Source: JACCZX01 sp963824935
Lineage (GTDB): Bacteria; Pseudomonadota; Gammaproteobacteria; Burkholderiales; Burkholderiaceae_F
Reading direction: 5' to 3'
Assembly: GCA_963824935.1 (NCBI GenBank)
Contig: CAWGRF010000024.1
Location: 248,001-312,000 of the forward strand
DNA: 64,000 nucleotides
Shown here one piece after another: positions 1-8,095 of the stretch. The notes under the pieces were generated by a model, which saw only the letters and a program-made list of their open reading frames with translations, made no database searches and was not told the origin of the DNA. The position numbers and the translations under genes are program-made. The stretch's first letter is position 1; every line of letters starts with the position of its first letter.

Positions 1-51
1 AAGGCGATTCCAAGAACGAGGGACGGTTGTGTAATTCACAATGCAGGTGTC

Positions 52-465
52 ATGCAGGTACTTTCGCTCGACTATGAATTGCGCGATGACGAGGTCGAGC
101 TTCTCGCTATCCGCGCGCAAGGCGCCGGCGGACAAAATGTCAACAAAGTATCGAACGCAGTGCACCTGCGCTTCGACATTCGCGCGTCATCGCTGCCCGA
201 CGAGATCAAGCAGCGACTGCTTGCAAAGCGCGACCAGCGCATCAGCGACGACGGGGTTGTCGTTATCAAGGCGCAAAGTCATCGCAGCCTGGAAAAGAAT
301 CGCGCAGACGCGTTGGCGCGGCTCAACTCATTAGTGGCAGCCGCCGCGACGATTCCGCGTGCGCGCCGGCCGACCAAACCGACCGTGTCGTCACGGAAAA
401 AGCGGGTCGAAACGAAAGTGCGCCGCGGTCAAGTCAAAGCGCTGCGGCGGCGCGTTGATGACTAA
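52..465 (+). CDS. arfB: Peptidyl-tRNA hydrolase ArfB (YaeJ), ribosome rescue
   Basis: This 137-residue protein matches the ArfB/YaeJ family. That family rescues ribosomes stalled on non-stop mRNAs by hydrolysing peptidyl-tRNA in the P site. The catalytic GGQ lies in AQGAGGQNVNKVSNAVHLRF (residues about 23-42). The C-terminus is a basic tail (RRPTKPTVSSRKKR onward) of the kind that enters the empty mRNA channel. Length and the absence of a codon-recognition domain fit ArfB rather than RF1/RF2. An upstream ATG at 41 is in another frame, so the ATG at 52 is used. The stop overlaps the stop of the convergent hemolysin III gene by 4 bases. Confidence 0.93.
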   Translation: MQVLSLDYELRDDEVELLAIRAQGAGGQNVNKVSNAVHLRFDIRASSLPDEIKQRLLAKRDQRISDDGVVVIKAQSHRSLEKNRADALARLNSLVAAAATIPRARRPTKPTVSSRKKRVETKVRRGQVKALRRRVDD

Positions 466-1073
466 ACGAAAAACAAGACCGCCACAAAGTGACTCGCGCT
501 GCCGCCCATCACGAACAAGTGCCAAATGCCGTGCGCGTGTCGCCAACGGCGGTCGTTCAGATAAAACACGACGCCACCTGTGTACAGCACCCCGCCGGCG
601 GCCAGCCAGCCGAGTCCCACCATGCCGAGGGTATCGATCAGTGGTACGAACGCGATGACGCCGATGTATCCCATGATCATGTACGGAACGGGAGATGGAT
701 CGCGCCCGTCGTTGCGTCGCCATACGCGGTAGATGCCGTACAGGGCCATCGTCCAGATTGTTGCAAACAACGTCCACCCGAACGGACCGCGCAGACTGAC
801 CAGCATGAAAGGCGCGTAGCTTGCCGCGATGAGCAGATAGATCGCCGAATGGTCGAGCTTGCGTAGCACCCGTTTCGCGCGGCCGCGAAACGAGTGATAG
901 AGCGTAGAGGCGGCGTACAGCAGCACCAGCCCTGCGCCGAATATGCTGAAGGCAACGGTCTTCCAAGGGTCGTCCTGTGCAGTGGCCTGACTGATCAGGA
1001 CCGCGGACCCGGCGATCGCCATGGCGGTGCCGGCCATGTGCGTAAAGCTGTTGAGTCGTTCGCCGTGGTACAT
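462..1073 (-). CDS. trhA: Hemolysin III / TrhA family membrane protein
   Basis: This is a roughly 203-residue polytopic membrane protein of the hemolysin III (TrhA, PAQR-related) family. Family signatures are visible: ERLNSFTHMAG near the N-terminus, AASTLYHSF, LRKLDHSAIYLLIAASYAPF, and the C-terminal HGIWHLFVMGGSASHF with its conserved histidines. About seven hydrophobic segments are apparent. In other bacteria TrhA is linked to membrane energetics and fluidity homeostasis. I start at the ATG giving MYHGERLNSF, because the 22 residues upstream are Arg/Ser-rich and unlike the family. It is convergent with arfB. Confidence 0.88.
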   Translation of the reverse strand: MYHGERLNSFTHMAGTAMAIAGSAVLISQATAQDDPWKTVAFSIFGAGLVLLYAASTLYHSFRGRAKRVLRKLDHSAIYLLIAASYAPFMLVSLRGPFGWTLFATIWTMALYGIYRVWRRNDGRDPSPVPYMIMGYIGVIAFVPLIDTLGMVGLGWLAAGGVLYTGGVVFYLNDRRWRHAHGIWHLFVMGGSASHFVAVLFFV

Positions 1074-1203
1074 GCCGCAAACATAACGTGTTTGCGTTAC
1101 CGCGAGGCGGCAAGAAGAACTCGAAACGCGGGCGCGCACGGACCGTGTAATTCGCCCGCAATTCGGTGGTTAGCAGTGTCCCGCTGCGCAAAGTGCGCGC
1201 GAA

Positions 1204-1368
1204 CTAACCGGCGGTATCGGTCTCGGGCGGGGTGGGCTGGGTTTGCTGATCGACGGGCGACGGCTCGTCGGTGGTGCGTTGCACCTTGCGCTGACGTTTT
1301 TCGTCCTGCTTTTTCTTGCGTGCGATCTCGCGCTGGCGTTTCTCGAACGAGTAGTTGGGCTTGGCCAG
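1204..1368 (-). CDS. Small basic conserved protein, apparent CTG start
   Basis: This 54-residue reading frame begins AKPNYSFEKRQREIARKKKQ after the start and continues with another Lys/Arg-rich stretch and a Pro/Thr-rich acidic tail. I recall short proteins starting MAKPNYSFEKRQRE in other betaproteobacteria, but their function is unknown to me. No ATG, GTG or TTG is suitably placed. The codon before AKPNY is CTG, preceded by a good Shine-Dalgarno run (AGGAGA) at 6-nt spacing, which supports a non-canonical start. The high charge suggests a nucleic-acid- or ribosome-associated role, but that is only a guess. Confidence 0.6.
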   Translation of the reverse strand: MAKPNYSFEKRQREIARKKKQDEKRQRKVQRTTDEPSPVDQQTQPTPPETDTAG

Positions 1369-1597
1369 GAAACTCTCCTAAAGTGGCGTGGGGGCAGGCG
1401 AAGCTTACCTCGGCTTGCGGTCGTCTAGCGGGTCGGCTCCGCAGGGCGGCGAGAGAAGCCGCGTTGCAGTCAGAGCGCATAGCTGCACTTCGCGGTAAAC
1501 GGATTCACCGACCCCGCGTTACGGTACAAGTCTTGAGCTGCCCATACGGCATCCAGATTGCTTGCGTACGTAGATTCCAGATACAAGGAGAGGATCG

Positions 1598-2149
1598 ATG
1601 ATTCGAACCAGCATGCGCGCCTGCGCGCAGATTTCCGCCTTTGCGGCCGCGATCTTGATAGCGGGCTCCGCTGGCGCCGTCACGAAAGACGAGTATCGCG
1701 CCAATAAGGACCGCATCAGCAATGAATACAAGGCCGCAAAGGCCAAGTGCGATGCGCTATCGGGCCACCCAAAGAATCTTTGCGTGGCAGAGGCAAAAGC
1801 CGCCGAAAAGCGCGCGAAGGCACGCGCCGAAGCGGATTACGAGAACACGCCGAAGGCACGCGAAAAGGCTGTTATCGCTGACGCCGAGGCGACCTATATG
1901 GTGGCCAAGGAACAGTGCGCGACCAAGACGGGAAACGAAAAGGACGTTTGCGTAAAAGCAGCCAAGGCTGCTGAAACCAAGGCCAAGGCGGATGCGAAGG
2001 CTGCGCGCCAGACCACGGTTGCCAAAGCTGACGCAAAAGACACCAAGCGCGAGGCCGATTACAAAGTCGCGCGTGAAAAATGCGATCCGCTCACCGGCGC
2101 CGCCAAGGACAAATGCGTTGCTGACGCCAAGGCAAAGTACGGCCAGTAA
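1598..2149 (+). CDS. Secreted Ala/Lys-rich Cys-repeat protein
   Basis: The protein has 183 residues. It starts with a signal peptide (basic start, then AFAAAILIAGSAGA, likely cut near residue 27). The mature part is almost entirely Ala, Lys, Glu and Asp and should be helical. It contains three copies of one unit: CDALSGHPKNLC, CATKTGNEKDVC and CDPLTGAAKDKC, each followed by V-x-x-AKA. Each copy places two Cys 11 residues apart, so each could form a local disulfide closing a helical hairpin. A strong Shine-Dalgarno (AAGGAGAGG) precedes the ATG. Function is unknown; automated pipelines often mislabel such sequences TolA-like. A terminator follows. Confidence 0.75.
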   Translation: MIRTSMRACAQISAFAAAILIAGSAGAVTKDEYRANKDRISNEYKAAKAKCDALSGHPKNLCVAEAKAAEKRAKARAEADYENTPKAREKAVIADAEATYMVAKEQCATKTGNEKDVCVKAAKAAETKAKADAKAARQTTVAKADAKDTKREADYKVAREKCDPLTGAAKDKCVADAKAKYGQ

Positions 2150-2180
2150 GTCGACATCGCCTTGTGATAATCGAGACGAT

Positions 2181-2205
2181 CGGCACGCCGCGGCGTGCCG
2201 TTTTT
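2181..2205 (+). terminator. Rho-independent terminator after the Cys-repeat gene
   Basis: CGGCACGCCG is followed directly by its exact reverse complement CGGCGTGCCG, then TTTTTCTT. It lies about 30 bases after the stop of the Cys-repeat gene. It should end that transcript before the Bug receptor gene. Confidence 0.8.
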
Positions 2206-2287
2206 CTTAAGGACGCGTGTCGACACCGAGTGACAGCCAGCGCGCTGCAGCATAAGCTCGTCGCACAACTCAAGGAGATGCACCGCC

Positions 2288-3233
2288 ATGAAGCAGCTGC
2301 TTGCGATTCTGTGTTTGATCGTTGCGCCGGCCGCATTCGCGCAACCGTGTCCCGACAAGAACGTTCTGTATTGGCAGGCATTTCCGCCCGGCGGCGAATC
2401 GGATATTTCGGCGCGGCATCAGCAGGTGGTGCTGAAAAAGAAATGCCCGGCGATCGACACGATCATTCAGTACAAGGCCGGCGCGGGCGGCGGTTTGATG
2501 TGGGCGCAGATGAACTCGCTTGCCGGCCGATGGCGTCAACATCGTCGGCGTCAATCTGCCGCACATCGTGTTTCCAACCGCTCGAAGGCCAGGTGCAATA
2601 CAAGACCGATGATGTGACGCCGGTGTACTGGTATCACTACACGCCGGATGCGCTGGTCGTGCGCGATCAAAGCCCGATCAAGTCGTTCGCGGAATTCGTC
2701 AAGTTCGCCAAGGAAAATCCGGGCAAGCTGAGCCTCGGCGGCTCGGGATTGAATTCTGCAAACCATGCGGCGCACGAGCGTCTGAATGCTGTGTTCGGCG
2801 TCAAGACGACCTACATTCCCGTACAAGGGAACCGGCGACATGACGACCTCGGTATATGCCGGGCATGTCGACGGCGCGATGAGCTACACCGCGTTCGCGG
2901 TCAACAACAAGGGCAAGGTGCGCGCGCTCGCGGTGGCGATGGAGCACGCGGCATCCGTTGCTGCCCGACGTGCCGACGTTCAAGGAACTCGGTGTCGACT
3001 GGATCGACGGCGCCTATCGCGGCATCGGTATGCCGAAGTCGTCGACTCCCGAGCAGCGCAAGCGCATGTCCGATTTGTTCGCCGCGCTGAACAACGACCC
3101 GGAGATGAAGGAGCTGGCGGCGAAAAGCGGCTTCGAACTGGTCAACGTCGGCGTCGATCAGATGGACGGCTTCATGAAGGAGCGCGTGAAGATTTACACC
3201 GAAGGCGCAAAGCGGATGGGGCTTGCAAAGTAG
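2288..3233 (+). CDS. Bug/TctC-family tricarboxylate-binding receptor (interrupted by three frame breaks)
   Basis: This is a periplasmic solute-binding protein of the Bug/TctC family, the extracytoplasmic receptor of tripartite tricarboxylate transporters. It has a signal peptide (MKQLLAILCLIVAPAAFA), then the family's early YWQAFPPGGESDISARH loop, LSLGGSGLNSANHAAHERL, and the C-terminal LLPDVPTFKELG...GIGMPKSSTPEQ region. The frame breaks near 2520, 2825 and 2955. Each is repaired by removing one base, giving for example NSLPADGVNIV and YKGTGDMTTS. Two Cys close to the mature N-terminus (QPCPDK and KKKCPAID) are unusual and may form a disulfide. No tctA/tctB lies beside it on this strand, so it may share the TctAB pump at 3.8-5.7 kb. 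Confidence 0.85.
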
Positions 3234-3256
3234 CGCAAGGCAAGCGCAGCGCTTAA

Positions 3257-3767
3257 CTAATACTTGCCCATGTAGTCGGGCTTGCCGAGCTCTACGCCGT
3301 TGTGCCGCAGCAGCGCGTACGCCGTCGTCACGTGGAAGAAGAACTGCGGTAAGCCGTAGCTCAACAGATACGCCTGGCCGGTAAAGCGCCTTTCCTTCGG
3401 AGTTCCGGGCCGCGTCACGATTTCGCGCGATTCACTCTTGTCGAATTGCGCCTGCGACAAGCCGCCGATGAAACTCAGCGTCTGCGCGATCAACGCCTGC
3501 AGATCGGCAAACGTTTGCTCGGTATCCGGTGAAGCTCGGCACTTCCACGCCTGCCAAACGCGCGGAGACGCCGCGCGCGAAGTCGCACGCAATCTGCACC
3601 TGGCGCCGCAGCGGAAACATGTCGGGAAACAGACGGGCGTCCAACAACGCGTCAGCTTCGATCTTGCGTTCCCCCGTGTGATCTTCGGCCTTGTGCAACA
3701 GAGCGCTCAGGCTTCCGAGCATTTGTTTGAATACGGGGACAGACGCGGCATACATTGAGATCGACAT
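3257..3767 (-). CDS. DUF1993 family protein (one frame break)
   Basis: The frame starts MSISMYAASVPVFKQMLGSL and ends LRHNGVELGKPDYMGKY, both typical of DUF1993. These are small helical proteins related to DinB-like folds, with no established activity. The two halves are in different frames that join near 3530. Dropping one base gives EVPSFTDTEQTFADLQ, so a sequence error is likely. The Shine-Dalgarno (AGGAAAAA) overlaps the tctA stop codon and only 9 bases separate the genes, so this is probably the last gene of the Bug-enolase-tctBA operon. Confidence 0.8.
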
Positions 3768-3776
3768 TTGTTTTTC

Positions 3777-5261
3777 CTAGTTGATGAGGCGACGGAAAAG
3801 ACGCACGAACAGCGGCGCCGTAACGATCATTAATGTCACCACGATCAGCGCTGCGGATATCGGCCGCGTGACGAAGATCGCGAGGTTGCCGTGGGACAGC
3901 GTCATCGACTGGCGCAACGTGGTTTCCAGCATCGGTTCAAGCACGAGGCCGAGCACGAGTGGCGCGATGGGGAAGTCGTACTTTTTCATCAAGTAGCCAA
4001 CGACACCGAACGCGGTCATGACCCACAGATCGTCGGCACTATTGGCCTGGCTGTACACGCCTGCGATGCACACCGCCAGGATCACCGGGTAGAGCAGCGT
4101 ATAGCGGACGCGCAAGAGCGTGGCGAATACGCCCGCCAGCGGCAGGTTCAGCACGAGCAGAATGACGTTGCCGACGTACATGCTGGCTATCACGCCCCAC
4201 ACCAGGTCGGCGTTCTTCTCGAACAACTGCGGCCCCGGCTGCAGACCGAACATGATCAGGGCGCCGAGCATGACGGCCGTAGTGCCCGAACCGGGAATGC
4301 CAAGCGCGAACATCGGCACCATGGCGCCAGTGGCGGCAGCGTTGTTGGCCGCTTCGGGTGCTGCCACCCCTTCGATTGCGCCCGTGCCGAATTTCTTCGG
4401 CTCCTTGGAAACTTTCTTCTCGACGGCGTAGGCGATGAACGACGCGATCGTCGCGCCGGCGCCGGGAAGCACGCCGATCAGGAATCCGATAGCGGTGCCG
4501 CGAACGATGGCCCAGCGACTCGCGATCCAGTCGAGCATCGTCGGCATCACGTTTCGTATCGTCAGCTCGACCTTGGGTGGATCCAGCGCCTTCTCGACGC
4601 TCGCCAGCACCTCGCCGACGCCGAACAGCGCCACCGCCAGCACTAGGAAGTCGATGCCATCCATCAGCCATAGCTGGCCGAACATGAACCGCGTGTTGCC
4701 GACCTGAGGATCGACACCGATCGTGGCAATCATCAGTCCGACGAGCCCCATCATCAACCCTTTTACCAGCCCGCCCCCAACCAGCGATAGCGCAGTGAGG
4801 CCGACGAGAACCAGCGCGAAATATTCCGGCGGCCCGAAATGCAGGGCGGCGGCTGCGAGCGCCGGTGCCGCCAACATCAGCCCCAGTGTGCCCACGGTGC
4901 CGGCTAGGAACGAAGCGATGGCCGCCATGCCAAGGGCGGCGCCGGCGCGCCCCTTGCGCGCCATCTGATAGCCGTCGAGGCTGGTCATCACCGTCGACGA
5001 TTCACCCGGAATGCTGACCAGCACCGAAGTCAGCGTGCCGCCGTACTGCGCGCCGTAATAAATGCCGGCGAACATGATGATGGAACCCGTCGCGTCGCCA
5101 CCGAATGTCAGCGGCAGCAGGATCGCGATGGCCGCCGTCGGGCCGATGCCCGGCAGCGCGCCGATGGCTTGGCCCACGAGCACGCCGGCCAGGCAGAACG
5201 CGAAATACTTGAGTTGCAGGAGAACACCGAAGCCCTGAGCGAGATGCGCCAATGCATCCAT
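3777..5261 (-). CDS. tctA: Tripartite tricarboxylate transporter, large membrane subunit TctA
   Basis: This 494-residue protein is the large, roughly 12-helix permease subunit of tripartite tricarboxylate transporters. Family signatures are clear: AGVLVGQAIGALPGIGPTAA near the N-terminus, YYGAQYGGTLTSVLVSIPGE, and in the second half IGVLPGAGATIASFIAY, AAPEAANNAAATGAMVPMF and LGIPGSGTTAVMLGAL. The two similar halves reflect the known internal duplication. I start at MDALAHLAQGFGVLL. The Cys-rich 27 residues upstream are the end of the tctB region read in another frame. It lies 4 bases after tctB and 9 before the DUF1993 gene. Confidence 0.95.
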   Translation of the reverse strand: MDALAHLAQGFGVLLQLKYFAFCLAGVLVGQAIGALPGIGPTAAIAILLPLTFGGDATGSIIMFAGIYYGAQYGGTLTSVLVSIPGESSTVMTSLDGYQMARKGRAGAALGMAAIASFLAGTVGTLGLMLAAPALAAAALHFGPPEYFALVLVGLTALSLVGGGLVKGLMMGLVGLMIATIGVDPQVGNTRFMFGQLWLMDGIDFLVLAVALFGVGEVLASVEKALDPPKVELTIRNVMPTMLDWIASRWAIVRGTAIGFLIGVLPGAGATIASFIAYAVEKKVSKEPKKFGTGAIEGVAAPEAANNAAATGAMVPMFALGIPGSGTTAVMLGALIMFGLQPGPQLFEKNADLVWGVIASMYVGNVILLVLNLPLAGVFATLLRVRYTLLYPVILAVCIAGVYSQANSADDLWVMTAFGVVGYLMKKYDFPIAPLVLGLVLEPMLETTLRQSMTLSHGNLAIFVTRPISAALIVVTLMIVTAPLFVRLFRRLIN

Positions 5262-5265
5262 GAAT

Positions 5266-5709
5266 TCAGAATCCCCAGGGGCCTTTGGGCAGCGGCACCT
5301 GCAGCCACAACCGGAACACGCCGAAGAGCACCGTGATGGCAACGACGGTCACGCCCAGCGACGTTCGCCATGGTTCCTTCTCGACACCGCGCAGGAGGAA
5401 TAGAAGATAGGCTCCCACGGCGATCACGAAGCCCAGCTTTTCGATCGCAGCTACGCACACGATCAACCCCAGCGTTACCGCCACGACCTTGCGCCAATGT
5501 CCGGCCGGTGCAGCGGCAGCGCGTGCGCGCACGGTCGACACGACGTGGACTGCAGACAACGCGAGCAGACACACGCCGAGCCAGAGCGGCAGGAAGCCCG
5601 ACCCCGGGGCGTAGTCGCCCATGTACGGAAGGCCGATCGCGGTCGCGATCCACAGGACAGCGAAGACGCCGCATAGCAGCCCCGCGACGATTTCCCCGCG
5701 CAAAGTCAT
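5266..5709 (-). CDS. tctB: Tripartite tricarboxylate transporter, small membrane subunit TctB
   Basis: This 147-residue protein has four predicted membrane helices (IVAGLLCGVFAVLWIATAIG; FLPLWLGVCLLALSAVHVV; VVAVTLGLIVCVAAIEKLG; SLGVTVVAITVLFGVFRLWL). It carries the TctB-type YMGDYAPGSGFLPLWLG segment after helix 1. TctB pairs with TctA to form the membrane part of the transporter. The ATG giving MTLRGEIVAG is 7 bases after the stop of the upstream enolase-family gene. A start 27 bases earlier (MVARKNRVG) is possible and would overlap that gene. Confidence 0.9.
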   Translation of the reverse strand: MTLRGEIVAGLLCGVFAVLWIATAIGLPYMGDYAPGSGFLPLWLGVCLLALSAVHVVSTVRARAAAAPAGHWRKVVAVTLGLIVCVAAIEKLGFVIAVGAYLLFLLRGVEKEPWRTSLGVTVVAITVLFGVFRLWLQVPLPKGPWGF

Positions 5710-5716
5710 TCCGACC

Positions 5717-6844
5717 CTATTCTTCCGCGCGACCATGTCCGATGCGCCGCCAATCCAAGTCGGCGCCCAGGCCGAGCCCGGCCGGAACTTGCATGTATCC
5801 GGGCTCCGAACGCAGATCGTTGGTGACGATGTCGGCATGCGTTCCCATTGGCGCCATCGAGCCGATCTCGCACGGCATCGCAAGTCCCGGCGTACATGCC
5901 GCGAACTGGACTTCCGCTATGGCAGCGAGGCCCATTTCGAAAACGTGGCCGAGGACCGGCGTCAGTCCGGCCGACGACAACATCGCGCAGATGGCCCGCG
6001 CCCCGTCGAAGCCGTGCTTGCTCACCTTGACCTTCATGCGATCGGCTGCGCCGAGGCGAATCACGTTCATCGCGTCTTCGGGCGTCGCCACCATATCGTC
6101 GGTCATGATCGGAACGCCGACGTTGCGCCGCACCTCGGCCAGCCCGAGCATGTCGTGGCGCGCCACCGGTTGCTCGACGTGTTCCGGCCGATAGCGCTCG
6201 ATGGCGCGTGTCAGCCTGATTGCGTCGGCCGCAACGTAGTGGTCATTCGCATCGACTCGCAGCGCCATCGATTCGCCGATCGCTGCGCGTACCGCAGCGA
6301 CCCGTTCGATGTCGGCTTCGACGGTTTCACCGACCTTGATCTTGATCGCGACAAAGCCCGCGGCCGACTGCATCGCCGCCTCCTTCGCCATCGCATCCGG
6401 CGTCATGATGCCGACCACCGGACCGATCACCGGAACGCGTTGCAGCAGCCGGCCACCCAGGAGATCGGCGATCGGAACGCCGATCGCCTTGGCGTGCAGA
6501 TCGTAGAGCGCATTGGTGACGGCGGCCTTGGTCCAGACGCGTCCCTTCAGCGCCATGGCGACGGCTTGCACCGCGCGTCCGCGCTCGCGCACGGGCATGC
6601 CAATGAGCGCCGGCGCGACGTAACGCTCGATCGCGCCGACGATCTCTTCCAGGAACTCCTCGGGCTTGCCCGGTGGCGCTGAAACGACTTCTGCGTTGCC
6701 TTCCAGACCGTCGACGTCGGTGAGCAGGCGCAACACCACCGAAACGTGGACGCGCGTGGCGCCCTCGGAAATGCGGAACTCGCGGGCCCCTTCGACCCGC
6801 ACCGGCACTGCCTCAACGGCGCGGATCGTCGGTGAACGCACCAA
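5717..6844 (-). CDS. Mandelate racemase/muconate lactonizing enzyme-family protein
   Basis: This is an enolase-superfamily enzyme of about 375 residues. The muconate-lactonizing-type catalytic set is visible in order: the Lys pair in FVAIKIKVGE, metal ligands in LRVDANDH, HVEQPVA and PIMTDDM, and the last Lys in KVKVSKHGFDG. These enzymes abstract a proton alpha to a carboxylate; the substrate cannot be read from sequence. It lies between a Bug receptor and tctB, so it probably acts on the imported acid. No ATG fits. TTG at 6844 or GTG at 6841, just after the upstream stop and downstream of GGAG, are the candidate starts. Confidence 0.85.
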   Translation of the reverse strand: MVRSPTIRAVEAVPVRVEGAREFRISEGATRVHVSVVLRLLTDVDGLEGNAEVVSAPPGKPEEFLEEIVGAIERYVAPALIGMPVRERGRAVQAVAMALKGRVWTKAAVTNALYDLHAKAIGVPIADLLGGRLLQRVPVIGPVVGIMTPDAMAKEAAMQSAAGFVAIKIKVGETVEADIERVAAVRAAIGESMALRVDANDHYVAADAIRLTRAIERYRPEHVEQPVARHDMLGLAEVRRNVGVPIMTDDMVATPEDAMNVIRLGAADRMKVKVSKHGFDGARAICAMLSSAGLTPVLGHVFEMGLAAIAEVQFAACTPGLAMPCEIGSMAPMGTHADIVTNDLRSEPGYMQVPAGLGLGADLDWRRIGHGRAEE

Positions 6845-6846
6845 CG

Positions 6847-7819
6847 TCAGATCACTCCGAGGCGTTTGAGCATGTCCTTGTACAGCGCCTCCTGTGTCTC
6901 CAGGAACTTGTAGTAATCCTGGCCGCCGACCACGTGCAGCGTCGCTGAGTTCTGCTTGATGTAGTCGGTGAACGCCTTGGACGCGGCAACCTTCTGCATC
7001 ACGCCCTGCCAGTAGGCCACCGCGTCGGGCGGGACATTCTTCGGCAGGGCCACCCCTCGCCACATCTGGAATGGCACCACATCGATGCCCTGTTCCTTCA
7101 TGGTCGGCACGTTCGGCAGATCGGTGAAGCGAGTCGGACGGAAAACGCCGAGCGCGCGAACCTGACCGCTGTTCATCTGGCCCATGAATTCCAGCGGGTT
7201 GCCCGATGCCAGGTTGACGTGACCGCCAAGCAGGGCGGTCAGCGCCTCGCCGCCAGAATTGAAGCGCACGACGTTGAGCTTGATGTTCGCCGCCGACTCG
7301 AAGACTGCGATCGACATGTCGTCGGCCGTGCCGGCGGAGCCGATAGAGATCGTCTTCGGAGGCTTGCTCTTGGCGTCCTTCACCAAGTCGGCCGCGGTCT
7401 TGTACGGCGAATCCTTGCCCGACGAAAAGCAAGTAATCGTCGAGCATCAGGTTCGCCACCGGCGTCAAGTCGCGCCAGCCACGCGCGTCCTTCACCGTCA
7501 GCGGAGTGATCTGCGTCTGCGGATTGAACAGCACCAGCGTGTTCGGATTGGCGTTCTTCGTCGTCAGCACGTACGCGACACCGACTGAGGCGCCACCGCC
7601 AGGCTTGTTGACGGCGGTGACGTTGACCGGGACCAACTTTTCCTCGGTCATGATCTTGATGATGACGCGCGCAAGCAGATCGGCGCCGCCACCCAGGCCG
7701 TACGGAATCACGAACTCGACATCACTCGTCGGCTTCCAGTCCGCCGCCTTCGCTCCGGATACCGCCACGACTGCGGCAAACGCGAATGCAATCCACTTCA
7801 AGGCATAACGTGTTTTCAT
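6847..7819 (-). CDS. tctC: Bug/TctC-family tricarboxylate-binding receptor, first gene of the tct operon (one frame break)
   Basis: This is a periplasmic receptor of about 323 residues. The signal peptide is MKTRYALKWIAFAFAAVVAV...GAKA. Next come DVEFVIPYGLGGGADLLAR (the ligand-carboxylate loop), VNKPGGGASVGVAYV and SIGSAGTADDMSIAVFESAA, then DLPNVPTMKEQGIDV near the C-terminus. The frame breaks near 7420. Removing one base restores LLFVGKDSPYKTAADLVKDA, a normal Bug segment. The ATG has a good Shine-Dalgarno (AGGAGAAAAGC). It opens the minus-strand operon receptor-enolase-tctB-tctA-DUF1993 and reads away from the MFS gene across a 276-base intergenic region. Confidence 0.9.
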
Positions 7820-8095
7820 GCTTTTCTCCTCGGAACGGCAACACCTGACAATCTCTCTGCCCGCAACGATACTCGTGACGACTTCCTCCTTCGCGCAAGT
7901 GCCGCGGGGGCTATTACCGCCCGATGTAGGTCTCGCCGATACCGTCCGCATTTGCCGCTACGCTGCCAAGCACTCGGTGACTTCTTTCGCTATTACAGAC
8001 GTAACGCCCGGCCTTAGCGAAAGAGCCAGCAGGCAAAATTCGGCAGAGTCCAGTGATTGCTCATCCCCTTTGTGTCTTGACCACTGATCGCATAG

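Noticed and set aside
1097..1480. A 127-codon minus-strand frame overlapping the 54-residue basic protein
   Set aside because: Its product has no recognisable pattern, whereas the shorter frame has the AKPNYSFEKRQRE sequence and a Shine-Dalgarno.
3891..4671. Long frames on both strands inside tctA (for example 251 and 210 codons)
   Set aside because: They are out-of-frame readings of the conserved tctA gene, rich in Arg/His, with no motifs; typical of high-GC coding DNA.
5621..6682. A 353-codon plus-strand frame opposite tctB and the enolase-family gene
   Set aside because: The minus strand has full family motifs; the plus-strand product is Arg/His-rich without any recognisable domain.
7820..8095. 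RNA gene or operator in the tct/MFS divergent region
   Set aside because: No cloverleaf, long palindrome or convincing sigma-70 pair was found; it presumably carries both promoters but I cannot place them.
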